Positions 42,813 to 51,692 of a DNA stretch of 64,000 bases are shown in pieces. A program made the translations under genes and the position numbers. Position 1 is the stretch's first letter, and the number at the start of each line of letters is the position of its first letter. Source of the DNA: Fluviicola sp. (GTDB taxonomy: Bacteria > Bacteroidota > Bacteroidia > Flavobacteriales_D > Crocinitomicaceae). Below the pieces are notes generated by a model that was not told the DNA's origin, ran no database searches, and was given only the letters and a program-made list of their open reading frames with translations. The stretch lies in assembly GCF_039596395.1 (NCBI RefSeq), contig NZ_JBCNJT010000002.1, positions 1,364,001 through 1,428,000 on the forward strand. Direction: 5' to 3'.

Positions 42813-43584
42813 GTGATGAATTGTTTATTAGTTTTTGTATAAGTAGCTTTTTTGCCTTGAACCTGTTTGCCTTTAAACGATCATCTTCGTAAAGGTCAAT
42901 CATACCGAAGCAAAATTTGGATATACGGAACGGGCGTACCAGTTCGCGTTTCATTAATTGATAGAAGGGAGAAGTTCTATCGAGTTTGGGCTGTTTTAAT
43001 TCCGCGATCACAATGGCCGAAAGCGTTTGGTTCTTGCAATTCGGATCATCGAGTGTGCCGTTGATGATGTCAAAATCGATCGTTAAGCGCTCTTCCACCA
43101 ATTTATTCACCAAAGTGATGCGGCGGTAGCTGTTTACCATGACCGGTTTCAAATCGATTTGCTTTTGCAGTTTATCCAGCAGGAATGTGCGCTGATCGTC
43201 TGAAAAATCCGACGTAAAACCATCGATGTTGATGCGGTTCTTATCTGTTCGTCCTTTGATCTTTTCCTTTACTTCCAGGTAAGACTTATTACTGTCCAGA
43301 TAAGTCCGGATGCGCACTTTAAAGCGGTGCGGAAGGGACTTATGATGATCGTAAAAGAACGAATAGTTGGAATTGTCGAAGTATTGGCTGGTGTAATCAA
43401 AGATCACTTTCCCGTCAATGTTCAGCACATCGTAATAGGGGCGCATTTCCTCTAGGAAGGCTTCCAGTTTACTGATGGGAAAGGCAAATTTCTCATCTAC
43501 GCGGTTCATCAAGGGAGCACGTGACAATTCCTCCAATGAAATGCCATGGTAAGTGTGCAACAAATCAGTTAATTTTCCCTTCAT
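42784..43584 (-). CDS. VTC-domain protein (polyphosphate polymerase-like)
   Basis: 266 aa. VTC/CYTH-type tunnel residues are visible: RVDEKFAFP, RFKVRIRTYLDS, YLEVKEKIKGRTDKNR, TIDFDI and AIVIAELKQ. Yeast Vtc4 homologues make polyphosphate from ATP; bacterial copies are presumed phosphate polymerases or binding proteins, often paired with DUF4956 membrane proteins as here. The first gene of a two-gene unit with a promoter box 8 nt upstream. Confidence 0.85.
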   Translation of the reverse strand: MKGKLTDLLHTYHGISLEELSRAPLMNRVDEKFAFPISKLEAFLEEMRPYYDVLNIDGKVIFDYTSQYFDNSNYSFFYDHHKSLPHRFKVRIRTYLDSNKSYLEVKEKIKGRTDKNRINIDGFTSDFSDDQRTFLLDKLQKQIDLKPVMVNSYRRITLVNKLVEERLTIDFDIINGTLDDPNCKNQTLSAIVIAELKQPKLDRTSPFYQLMKRELVRPFRISKFCFGMIDLYEDDRLKANRFKAKKLLIQKLINNSSHASLPSAGL

Positions 43585-43592
43585 GATAAATT

Positions 43593-43600
43593 CAAATATA
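43593..43600 (-). promoter_or_regulatory. TAnnTTTG (-7) box directly before the VTC gene
   Basis: TATATTTG on the minus strand ends 8 nt before the ATG at 43584. The predicted leader is about 5 nt. Confidence 0.5.
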
Positions 43601-43702
43601 GTTAATAATCTATATGACGTAATTTTTCCTATTGAAGTTATTTAATTTTTGCTGTAAATAGTTAAAAAAATAAAGTGTAAGGTGGTTTCTATTTAGCGAA
43701 AG

Positions 43703-43766
43703 GTTCAAAAGTTGAACAGATTAAAAGTTCAAAATCAATGAAACCCGATTGAACTTTTTGAACTCT
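43703..43766. repeat. GTTCAAA/TTTGAAC mini-array
   Basis: GTTCAAAAGTTGAAC and AGTTCAAAA are followed by GATTGAAC and TTTTTGAAC across 64 bp, between the divergent VTC and purT genes. Confidence 0.7.
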
Positions 43767-43772
43767 TTATAC

Positions 43773-43780
43773 TACTTTTG
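43773..43780 (+). promoter_or_regulatory. TAnnTTTG (-7) box directly before purT
   Basis: TACTTTTG ends 3 nt before the ATG at 43784. With a start about 4 nt after the box the mRNA would begin exactly on the ATG. ATTG at 43748-43751, 21 nt upstream, could be a weak -33. Confidence 0.55.
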
Positions 43781-43783
43781 GAC

Positions 43784-44950
43784 ATGCAAAAGAAAATTTT
43801 ACTCCTGGGTTCCGGGGAACTTGGAAAAGAACTGGTAATCGCTTTACAGCGTTTGGGACAAACAGTTATTGCGGTAGACAGCTATGAAAATGCACCTGCG
43901 ATGCAAGTAGCGGATTCTTTCGAAGTCATCAATATGCTGGATGCTGTTTCCCTGGATGCAATTGTTGCGAAACATAACCCGGATTTGATCGTTCCGGAAA
44001 TTGAAGCAATCCGCACGGAGCGTTTCTACGAATACGAGAAAATGGGAATCCAGGTGATTCCTTCAGCGAAGGCGGCTAATTTCACCATGAACCGGAAGGC
44101 AATCCGTGATTTGGCGGCGAAAGACCTGGGAGTGAAAACAGCCAACTACCTCTATGCAAAAACAGGTGAAGAATTTGAACGGGCAGTGCTGGAAATCGGT
44201 ATTCCATGTGTGGTGAAACCATTGATGTCGAGTTCCGGAAAAGGCCAGTCGGTTATCCGTTCGAAAGAAGAAATTTCCAAAGCCTGGACGTACGCCATCG
44301 AAGGTTCGCGCGGTGACTTGAAAGAAGTGATCGTGGAAGAATTCATCCCGTTCGATTATGAGATCACTTTATTGACCGTTACCCAAAACAGCGGTGAAAC
44401 TTTATTCTGCGCGCCGATCGGTCACAGACAGGAGCGCGGAGATTACCAGGAAAGCTGGCAGCCGATGCCGATGAACCCGGATCATTTGAAAGAAGCGCAG
44501 GAAATGGCCGCGAAAGTGACCAAAGCGCTTGGAGGGTCCGGTTTGTGGGGAGTAGAATTCTTTATTACGAAAGACGGGGCTTATTTCTCGGAATTATCGC
44601 CGCGTCCGCATGATACGGGAATGGTAACACTTGCGGGAACCCAGAATTTCAGTGAATTCGAACTGCATGCACGCGCAATCCTCGGTTTGCCGATCCCATC
44701 AATCATTTCTTTGAAAAACGGAGCAAGCGCCGTGGTTCTGGCAGATAGAGAATCGGATAATATCCCAACTTTTTCCGGGTTGGAAGAAGTGCTCCAGGTC
44801 GAAGGTTCGGATGTGCGCATTTTCGGGAAACCAACCACGCGTCCTTACAGAAGAATGGCGGTTGTGTTGTATTCCGGGGACCAGGAAGTGACTCAGGTTA
44901 CAGATCGGGCAAAAGAACTGGCGAAGAAGATCACGATCAACTATAAATAA
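43784..44950 (+). CDS. purT: Formate-dependent phosphoribosylglycinamide formyltransferase
   Basis: 388 aa. It opens with the PurT N-terminal motif [18 protein letters not shown] and contains [10 protein letters not shown], the ATP-grasp segment [40 protein letters not shown] and [12 protein letters not shown]. PurT uses formate and ATP to formylate GAR in purine synthesis, independent of folate. ATG 43784 is chosen; an in-frame TTG at 43778 lies inside the promoter box. It is followed after 40 bp by a flavoprotein gene on the same strand. Confidence 0.95.
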   Translation: MQKKILLLGSGELGKELVIALQRLGQTVIAVDSYENAPAMQVADSFEVINMLDAVSLDAIVAKHNPDLIVPEIEAIRTERFYEYEKMGIQVIPSAKAANFTMNRKAIRDLAAKDLGVKTANYLYAKTGEEFERAVLEIGIPCVVKPLMSSSGKGQSVIRSKEEISKAWTYAIEGSRGDLKEVIVEEFIPFDYEITLLTVTQNSGETLFCAPIGHRQERGDYQESWQPMPMNPDHLKEAQEMAAKVTKALGGSGLWGVEFFITKDGAYFSELSPRPHDTGMVTLAGTQNFSEFELHARAILGLPIPSIISLKNGASAVVLADRESDNIPTFSGLEEVLQVEGSDVRIFGKPTTRPYRRMAVVLYSGDQEVTQVTDRAKELAKKITINYK

Positions 44951-44990
44951 TCAGTGTGAGTGTGAGGGTGAGTTTGAGGAAAAAGAGTGT

Positions 44991-46184
44991 ATGTTGAAAC
45001 GTGTAGTAATCGTTGGCGGCGGGCCTGCCGGATTAATGGCAGCTACGCAGTTGCTGAAAAGTGACTGTGAAATCCTGGTGCTGGACCAAAAGGCAAGTGT
45101 AGGACGCAAGTTCCTGGTTGCCGGTGATGGCGGATTCAATCTCACACATTCTGAAACACCGGGTGAATTCCGGGAGAAGTATGATTCGGACTGGATCAAA
45201 CAGGCTGTAAGGCAGTTCTCGAATAAGGACTGGATTAAATTCCTGAAACAAATCGGTATTGAGACGAAAGTGGGTTCTTCCGGGAAGATTTTTCCGGAGG
45301 ATACTATTAAACCGATCCAGGTGCTGAATGCCTGGAAGCAGTTTTTGGAGCCGAAAGTGCAGTTTGTACTAAACACGCGCTTTCTGGACTTCGATGAAAA
45401 ACAACTAATCGTGGACAAGGGCATTTCTACGCCGCTCGGCAATCCCGGAGAAACAGAAACAATTCCATTTGATTACCTGGTTCTGGCCCTGGGTGGAAAA
45501 TCCTGGCCGGTTACGGGTTCGGACGGAGCATGGACTTCTGTTTTTGAGCAGAAAGGAATTGCCTTAAATCCTTTTCAACCCAGTAATTCGGGACTCGTTT
45601 TGTATGAGAACTGGCTGGGAGATTTGGAGGGAAAAATCCTGAAAAACATCCGGGTTTCCTGCGGTGATCAAAGTTGTTCGGGAGACATCGTATGTACCAG
45701 CTATGGTTTGGAAGGGAAACCGGTTTATGCGATCAACAGGGCTTTACGGGAAATGGAAAAACCGGTTTTCAAAGTAGATCTAAAGCCTCAAATGACCCGT
45801 GAAAAGGTGTTTGAAGTATTAAAAAAAGCAAAGAATCCATCACAGGGATTAAAAGAACTAAAGCTGGGTGAAGTAGCGGTGTTCTGGATCAAAAATTTCG
45901 TTTCCAAACAGCGGTTTTTAGATCCGAAAGAATTGGCTAAAGCCATCAAGGAATTTTCGATCGGCATCAAAGGTTTCCGGCCGATTGAAGAGGTGATTTC
46001 CTGCGCGGGCGGGGTGGCAGACTCCGAACTGTCGGAATCGGGAGAATTGAACCGTTTTCCGAACGTATTCGTTGCCGGAGAAATGATCGACTGGGATGCG
46101 CCTACCGGAGGTTATTTGATACAGGGATGTGTTTCGAGTGGATACGTTTCGGGCAAAGCCATAAAATTATCAATTATGAATTAA
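44991..46184 (+). CDS. FAD-dependent oxidoreductase of the HI0933/TIGR03862 type
   Basis: 397 aa. The N-terminal dinucleotide fold VVIVGGGPAGLMAATQLL binds FAD, followed by GRKFLVAGDGGFNLTHSE, which marks this flavoprotein family. SSGKIFPEDTIKP and the C-terminal AGEMIDWDAPTGGYLIQGC are also typical. The physiological substrate is unknown. Nothing in the neighbourhood (purT upstream, SPOR gene converging) suggests one. Confidence 0.88.
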   Translation: MLKRVVIVGGGPAGLMAATQLLKSDCEILVLDQKASVGRKFLVAGDGGFNLTHSETPGEFREKYDSDWIKQAVRQFSNKDWIKFLKQIGIETKVGSSGKIFPEDTIKPIQVLNAWKQFLEPKVQFVLNTRFLDFDEKQLIVDKGISTPLGNPGETETIPFDYLVLALGGKSWPVTGSDGAWTSVFEQKGIALNPFQPSNSGLVLYENWLGDLEGKILKNIRVSCGDQSCSGDIVCTSYGLEGKPVYAINRALREMEKPVFKVDLKPQMTREKVFEVLKKAKNPSQGLKELKLGEVAVFWIKNFVSKQRFLDPKELAKAIKEFSIGIKGFRPIEEVISCAGGVADSELSESGELNRFPNVFVAGEMIDWDAPTGGYLIQGCVSSGYVSGKAIKLSIMN

Positions 46185-46186
46185 GT

Positions 46187-46212
46187 AATTATCAAGAATG
46201 CTCTTGATAATT
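46187..46212. terminator. Hairpin between convergent flavoprotein and SPOR genes
   Basis: AATTATCAAGA (46187-46197) pairs with TCTTGATAATT (46202-46212) around a 4-nt loop. It is AT-rich and without a long T-tract, so its strength is uncertain. Confidence 0.5.
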
Positions 46213-46243
46213 GATACTTGAAGAATTGATAATTAATTACTAA

Positions 46244-46636
46244 TTACTGATCGATCCGCGGCAAATTAATCTTCTCTTTTACAATAAAACCCGTCGGGAA
46301 TTGCGCTGCAGTAGCTGCTTTGACCTTTTCTGCTTCCAATTGTGTTCTGAAATCACCGACCTTCAAAAAATAATGAGGCGCAACGAATTCCACGTAGGTG
46401 TCTACTTTCGGAAATTGTGCTGAAAAACGCGAACGGGAATCGTCAATCACCGATTTATTGGAGTCAAAAGCCAATTGAAGGCGGTAACCATTGATTTCGG
46501 GTGCCGTTGTGGCCGTTGAACCCTGACCCTGAGCACGCACCAAATCATCGATTCTACTATCTTTAACAATAGTAACCTGAGCATTTCCTGCATAGGAAAT
46601 AATCAATAGCGCTGTCATCAAAATCACCTTTCTCAT
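46244..46636 (-). CDS. Exported SPOR-domain protein
   Basis: 130 aa with a signal peptide (MRKVILMTALLIISYAGNAQ). The mature part carries a SPOR-like domain: GYRLQLAFDSNKSVIDDSRSRF in outline, then FLKVGDFRTQLEAEKVKAAT. SPOR domains bind glycan strands lacking stem peptides and so often localise to division sites. No membrane anchor remains after cleavage, so it should be periplasmic. Its promoter box lies 16 nt upstream. Confidence 0.8.
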   Translation of the reverse strand: MRKVILMTALLIISYAGNAQVTIVKDSRIDDLVRAQGQGSTATTAPEINGYRLQLAFDSNKSVIDDSRSRFSAQFPKVDTYVEFVAPHYFLKVGDFRTQLEAEKVKAATAAQFPTGFIVKEKINLPRIDQ

Positions 46637-46652
46637 ATCAAATAGCTTTTGG

Positions 46653-46660
46653 CAAAGTTA
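46653..46660 (-). promoter_or_regulatory. TAnnTTTG (-7) box for the SPOR-domain gene
   Basis: TAACTTTG on the minus strand, ending 16 nt before the ATG at 46636. Confidence 0.5.
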
Positions 46661-46882
46661 AGCGATTTTTTTTAGGCGCTCCATTCATGGTGTATTTGCT
46701 GGTTTCATTGAAAAAAAACCGGCCGAAAATTTACCTGTAAACCGGCCGAATCAGACGTAAGTGTTAGCAAATTAGGGGATTGTTAAGAAATGTGAAAGAA
46801 GGGAGTTATTTAGAATCATTTTAAATTAAAAAATCGGGTGCAGAAATTGTCATAAAACTGTCACAGAAACCCCTTATTCTTC

Positions 46883-46890
46883 TAAATTTG
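46883..46890 (+). promoter_or_regulatory. TAnnTTTG (-7) box for the act-cox operon
   Basis: TAAATTTG, 69 nt before the actA ATG. Unlike most boxes in this window it leaves a real 5' leader (about 65 nt). Confidence 0.5.
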
Positions 46891-46959
46891 CCATCGTTAA
46901 TTGCTGTGTTAACATAGTGTTGACAACATATTGTAGAAACAAAAATATCTAATAATCAG

Positions 46960-48300
46960 ATGTTTAGAAGTATAAAACAATGGTGTATCGGTGCGCTTTC
47001 AACAGTTTTTGTTGTTGGTGCATTTGATAGTTTCGCTCAGGTTGATGGCGGAGCGTTATTTAAAGCGAAGTGTGCTACATGTCACTCCCCGCACAAAGAT
47101 GGTACAGGTCCGAAACTGTTCGGAGTTCGTCAGAAATGGGCTGACGGCGGAGCAAAGGAAGGATCTATTTACCAGTGGGTAGCTAACTGGAGTGTTGCTG
47201 CTGCTTCAGATCCTTACGCTGCTAAAGTGAAGGATACCAAGCCAACGGCGATGAACACATTCCCGGATTTGGCTGGAAAGACAAAAGAAATCGATGCAAT
47301 TTTTGATTGGGTTGATTCTCAGCCTGATCCTGCTGCTGCGGCTGAAGGTGGTGATGCTGCAGGTGCTGCTGCTACAACAACAGGTGAAGTAGAAGAAGAA
47401 GGCCTTTCCTGGGTTTGGATCCTGATGGGTGTTGTGTTCGTTGTAATTATTATGGCTGTTGGTGGTGTACGCCGTCAGTTGAGAAACGCAACGAAAGAGC
47501 ACGACGGACAAACTGTGAATGATGATCTTTCATTCGGACAGGAATTCAAAGCGTGGGCCTGGAAATACAAGCGTTACGTTGGAATCGGTGGATTGGTGAT
47601 TACACTTTCATTAATCGTTTCTTTATTCCTTTCCCTGTATTCAATCGGGGTGTTGGAAGATTACCAGCCGTCTCAGCCGATCGAATTCCCGCATGACATT
47701 CACGCAGGAAAAAACCAAATCGATTGTAAATACTGTCACAACTCTGCAATTGACGGAAAAACGGCAGGTATCCCAACTGTGAACGTTTGTATGAACTGTC
47801 ACAAGCAGATCAACGGAAATACTCCTGAGCAACAAGAGAAAATCGCTAAGATTTACGCGGCAGCCGGTTACGATCCTGCAACTCAGAAATACTCCGGAAA
47901 AACAAAAGAAATTATCTGGAACAAGGTTCACGTTTTACCTGATCACGTTTACTTCAATCACCAACAACACGTAGTTGCCGGGCAAGTTGATTGTAAGCAG
48001 TGTCACGGTGATATGACAAAAATGAACGAAACTGCTAAAGTACAGCCGGTTTCCGAATTGAACAAGGTAGAAGGTAACATTCCGTTGACGAAAGCAACAT
48101 TGACAATGGGATGGTGTATCGAATGTCACGCTGAGAAAGAAATCTCTGCGGGGTCATTGGATTCTAAAGGAAGCAATTATTACAATGAAATACATAACCG
48201 TTTGTTAAAAGACAGAAAATTATACAACAAGTTCCTTGAGGACAAGAAAATAACGGTTAAAGAATTAGGTGGTTGGGAGTGTGCTAAATGTCACTATTAA
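46960..48300 (+). CDS. actA: Alternative complex III subunit ActA, multihaem cytochrome c with an extra N-terminal monohaem domain
   Basis: 446 aa with a signal peptide (to FDSFAQ, about residue 26). Six CxxCH haem sites are visible: CATCH near residue 38, then, after an Ala-rich linker and two transmembrane segments (about 149-166 and 205-228), CKYCH, CMNCH, CKQCH, CIECH and CAKCH. The pentahaem part is the ActA core that receives electrons in alternative complex III; the monohaem N-terminal domain is a fused cytochrome c. It heads actABCDEF-coxBA, all on one strand with short gaps. Confidence 0.93.
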   Translation: MFRSIKQWCIGALSTVFVVGAFDSFAQVDGGALFKAKCATCHSPHKDGTGPKLFGVRQKWADGGAKEGSIYQWVANWSVAAASDPYAAKVKDTKPTAMNTFPDLAGKTKEIDAIFDWVDSQPDPAAAAEGGDAAGAAATTTGEVEEEGLSWVWILMGVVFVVIIMAVGGVRRQLRNATKEHDGQTVNDDLSFGQEFKAWAWKYKRYVGIGGLVITLSLIVSLFLSLYSIGVLEDYQPSQPIEFPHDIHAGKNQIDCKYCHNSAIDGKTAGIPTVNVCMNCHKQINGNTPEQQEKIAKIYAAAGYDPATQKYSGKTKEIIWNKVHVLPDHVYFNHQQHVVAGQVDCKQCHGDMTKMNETAKVQPVSELNKVEGNIPLTKATLTMGWCIECHAEKEISAGSLDSKGSNYYNEIHNRLLKDRKLYNKFLEDKKITVKELGGWECAKCHY

Positions 48301-48327
48301 TCAATCTCGAACAGTAGAACAAAGATT

Positions 48328-51300
48328 ATGGCTATGTCAAAAAAATATTGGAAAGGTCTTGATGAATTGCATGAAACACCTGCATTCATTGAGTCAAGAG
48401 ACCAGGAGTTTTCTCCGTCTGTTTCTGTTGACGAATTCTTAGGTGATGATCAACTTGCTGAGACATCAACGGCACGTCGTGACTTCTTGAAATTCTTAGG
48501 ATTCAGTGTTGCAGCTGCTACAGTTGCGGCATGTGAGGCTCCGGTTACAAAAGCTATTCCTTACGTTGTTAAACCGGAAAACGTAACACCTGGTGTTGCT
48601 ACCTGGTATGCGTCCACTTATTACGATGGAAACGCATATGCAAGTATTGTTGTTAAAACACGTGAAGGTCGACCTATTTATATTAAAGGAAACCGTGATT
48701 TCGGATTTACGCAGGGAGCTTTAACTCCTCAGATCGTATCATCCGTTCTTTCTCTTTACGATAACGCTCGTTTGAAAACGGCTCAGGCTAAAGGAGGGAA
48801 AGATATTTCATGGGATAAATTAGACGGTGCTGTTCAGGCAGAATTGGCTAATATCAAGAAATCAAACGGTAAAGTTGCTTTCGTTGCAAACTCGGTAATT
48901 TCTCCATCTATGCAAGGTGCTATCGTGGACTTGTCTACAAGTATCTTCGGAGAAGTGAAAGATGCAAACGGAATGGCAACGGTTCACCCGAATTTCAACT
49001 TCATCCAGTACGATGCGATCTCCTACGCAGGAATGCGTGAGGCAAACATGGAATCATTCGGAATGCGTGCAATTCCTGATTACGATTTCACACAAGCTAA
49101 AACGATCGTAAGTATCGGTGCGGATTTCTTAAGTACGTGGTTGCTTGGAAATGCATTCTCTGCTGATTACGGAAAACGCCGTAACCCGGACGGAGAGTGG
49201 ATGAACAAACACTTCCAGTTCGAATCAACAATGTCTATCACAGGTTCAAACGCAGATTACCGCGGAATGATCAAGCCTAGTGAGCAGGCAAATGTATTGG
49301 CTTATATCCTTGGTAAATTCGGAGTGAATGCTGGAGTTTCTTCTGCTTTGCCGAAAGAAGCGCAGTCTGTTGCAGACGCTGCTGTAAAAGCATTGAAAGC
49401 TTCCAAAGGAATGTCAGTAGTTGTTTGCGGTTCCAATAACAAAGCCCTTCAGATCCTGACAAACAAATTGAACAGCGTATTGGGAGCTTACGGAAAAACA
49501 ATCCGTTTCGACAAGCAATTGCAACTATTCCAGTCCGAAGATGCGAAAATGCAGAAACTGGTTTCTGATGTGATCGCCGGAAAAGGACCGGATGCAGTAT
49601 TCTTCCTGGGAACAAACCCTGTTTACAACTTACCGAACGGTAAAGCGTTTGCAGAGGCACTTGAAAAAGTTAAGATCAGCGTTTCATTGTCCGGTTACGG
49701 AGACGAGACAGCTACAAAATGTACATACATTGCTCCTGACCACCATGCATTGGAATCCTGGATGGATTACAATCCGAAAGCGGGTCATTATGCAATTGCT
49801 CAGCCAACTATCCGTCCGTTATTCGATACAGCTTCCGCAATGGAGTCGCTATTGGTTTGGGCCGGAAAGAAACACCGTGGAGGAAAAGATTCACGTGTAG
49901 CTTATGAGTACATTCAAAAGAATTGGGAAATGTATGGTTTCCCGATGCAGACAAAATACACGGATTTCAATACGTACTGGGAGATGGCTATTCACAATAG
50001 CTGTAACGATGATTTCGTAATGCCGGGTGCTCCTGTAGTGTTCAACGACGCTGCAATGGGTAAAGTAGCAGGTAAATTACCGAAATCCGGAGCTCTTGAA
50101 GTAGTATTGTACCAAAAAGCAGGTATTGGAAACGGAGATATGGCGGGTAACCCATGGTTGCAGGAGATGCCGGATCCGATTTCTAAAGTGACTTGGGATA
50201 ACTACATTACCATGTCGCCTGAGACCATGAGAAAAGAAGGTTACGCAACAACTTTCGACCAGGAGAATGGATTGAACACGGCAACTGTAAAAGTTGGCGG
50301 AGAATCCATCACACTTCCGGTTTACCCGTCACCGGGACAAGCAGCAGGTACTATCGGTATCGCTCTTGGATACGGACGCGGAGAAGGAAACGAGAACATC
50401 GGTAACGCGGCATTCGTAACAAAACAATACGGAGGTTTCGAAACAGATGCAAAAGGTAACCGCGTATCCGTTGGTAAAAACGCATACCGCTTCCTTACAT
50501 GGGAAAACGGAACATACCAAAGTGATGTGATCGGATCTTTGACAAAAGCAGGATCAGATCTATATCCAATCGCAGCAACACAAATTCACCATACGGTAAT
50601 GTCCCGTAACTCTATCGTTAGAGAAACAACTTTGGACATTTACCAAAACGAAGAGCCGGGAGCTTACAACCACAAGCACGTGTTACATACACATGAAGGT
50701 GAAGTTCCGATCTCAGAATTCGATTTGTGGGATGCACACCCGGTAGAAAATATTGGTCACCGTTGGGGAATGACCATCGACTTGAACCAGTGTTTCGGTT
50801 GTGGTGTTTGTATCATTGCTTGTCAGGCTGAGAATAACATCCCGGTAGTTGGTAAAGACGAAGTACGCAGAGGTCGTGAGATGCACTGGTTGCGAATCGA
50901 CCGTTACTTTGCTTCCAGCGAAGAAGCTGCTGTAGGTACACGTAAAGATCCTGTTTTAGGACATTTGGATTACGTAGAATCAGAAATCCCTACTGCAAAC
51001 CCGGCTGTAGTTCACATGCCGATGATGTGTCAGCAGTGTAACCACGCTCCGTGTGAAACGGTTTGTCCGGTTGCTGCAACAACGCACTCAAACGAAGGAT
51101 TAAACCAAATGACTTATAACCGTTGTATCGGTACACGTTACTGTGCTAACAACTGTCCTTACAAGGTTCGTCGTTTCAACTGGTTTAACTACCCATCTTA
51201 TAAGAAATTTACAGAAATCAACCCTGCTCAGGACGATTTAGGACGTATGGTATTGAACCCTGACGTTACTGTTCGTACTCGCGGTGTGATGGAGAAATGT

Positions 51301-51672
51301 TCATTCTGTGTTCAGAAAATCCAGTCTGTGAAATTAGAGGCTAAAGTTCAAAACCGTACGGTTCAGGATAGTGACTTCGAATCTGCTTGTTCAGATGCTT
51401 GTCCTGCCGGAGCTATCGTATTCGGTGACTGGAACGATGTAAACTCTAAGATCCGTAAAGTATCTGCAGATAAGCGTTCATACCAGGCTTTGGAAGAAGT
51501 AGGAGTGAAGCCAAATGTTTGGTACCAGGTGAAAGTTCGTAACAACGACAATGCTGAATTGGATAAAGTTGTTGCAGATGCCAAGAAAGCTGAGCACGCT
51601 GCTCATGCCGGACATGGTGAGCATGCTGCAAAGCATGAGCAACCGGGACATGGAAATAAAGTAAATCATTAA
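48328..51672 (+). CDS. actB: Alternative complex III subunit ActB, molybdopterin-oxidoreductase-like with Fe-S domain
   Basis: 1114 aa. An RR motif and lipobox-like cysteine (ARRDFLKFLGFS ... VAACE, residues about 51-72) suggest Tat-type export and lipid anchoring. A long molybdopterin-oxidoreductase-like body (to about residue 790) is followed by a ferredoxin-type domain with four cysteine groups: CFGCGVCIIACQ, CQQCNHAPCETVCP, CIGTRYCANNCP and CSFCVQKIQ. In characterised complexes the body has lost the molybdenum cofactor. The C-terminus is His/Lys-rich. A second ATG at 48334 is an equally possible start. Confidence 0.93.
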   Translation: MAMSKKYWKGLDELHETPAFIESRDQEFSPSVSVDEFLGDDQLAETSTARRDFLKFLGFSVAAATVAACEAPVTKAIPYVVKPENVTPGVATWYASTYYDGNAYASIVVKTREGRPIYIKGNRDFGFTQGALTPQIVSSVLSLYDNARLKTAQAKGGKDISWDKLDGAVQAELANIKKSNGKVAFVANSVISPSMQGAIVDLSTSIFGEVKDANGMATVHPNFNFIQYDAISYAGMREANMESFGMRAIPDYDFTQAKTIVSIGADFLSTWLLGNAFSADYGKRRNPDGEWMNKHFQFESTMSITGSNADYRGMIKPSEQANVLAYILGKFGVNAGVSSALPKEAQSVADAAVKALKASKGMSVVVCGSNNKALQILTNKLNSVLGAYGKTIRFDKQLQLFQSEDAKMQKLVSDVIAGKGPDAVFFLGTNPVYNLPNGKAFAEALEKVKISVSLSGYGDETATKCTYIAPDHHALESWMDYNPKAGHYAIAQPTIRPLFDTASAMESLLVWAGKKHRGGKDSRVAYEYIQKNWEMYGFPMQTKYTDFNTYWEMAIHNSCNDDFVMPGAPVVFNDAAMGKVAGKLPKSGALEVVLYQKAGIGNGDMAGNPWLQEMPDPISKVTWDNYITMSPETMRKEGYATTFDQENGLNTATVKVGGESITLPVYPSPGQAAGTIGIALGYGRGEGNENIGNAAFVTKQYGGFETDAKGNRVSVGKNAYRFLTWENGTYQSDVIGSLTKAGSDLYPIAATQIHHTVMSRNSIVRETTLDIYQNEEPGAYNHKHVLHTHEGEVPISEFDLWDAHPVENIGHRWGMTIDLNQCFGCGVCIIACQAENNIPVVGKDEVRRGREMHWLRIDRYFASSEEAAVGTRKDPVLGHLDYVESEIPTANPAVVHMPMMCQQCNHAPCETVCPVAATTHSNEGLNQMTYNRCIGTRYCANNCPYKVRRFNWFNYPSYKKFTEINPAQDDLGRMVLNPDVTVRTRGVMEKCSFCVQKIQSVKLEAKVQNRTVQDSDFESACSDACPAGAIVFGDWNDVNSKIRKVSADKRSYQALEEVGVKPNVWYQVKVRNNDNAELDKVVADAKKAEHAAHAGHGEHAAKHEQPGHGNKVNH

Positions 51673-51692
51673 TTGCTAAAAATTAAAGTCTA

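Larger units (their letters stand above)
46637..46959. other. Regulatory region between the SPOR gene and the act-cox operon
   Basis: 323 bp, no gene. It contains a TAnnTTTG box for each direction and two direct copies of AAACCGGCCGAA (46716-46727, 46739-46750), 23 bp apart, whose CCGG/GGCC core is self-complementary. This is the only plausible control region for the eight-gene respiratory cluster. Confidence 0.55.
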
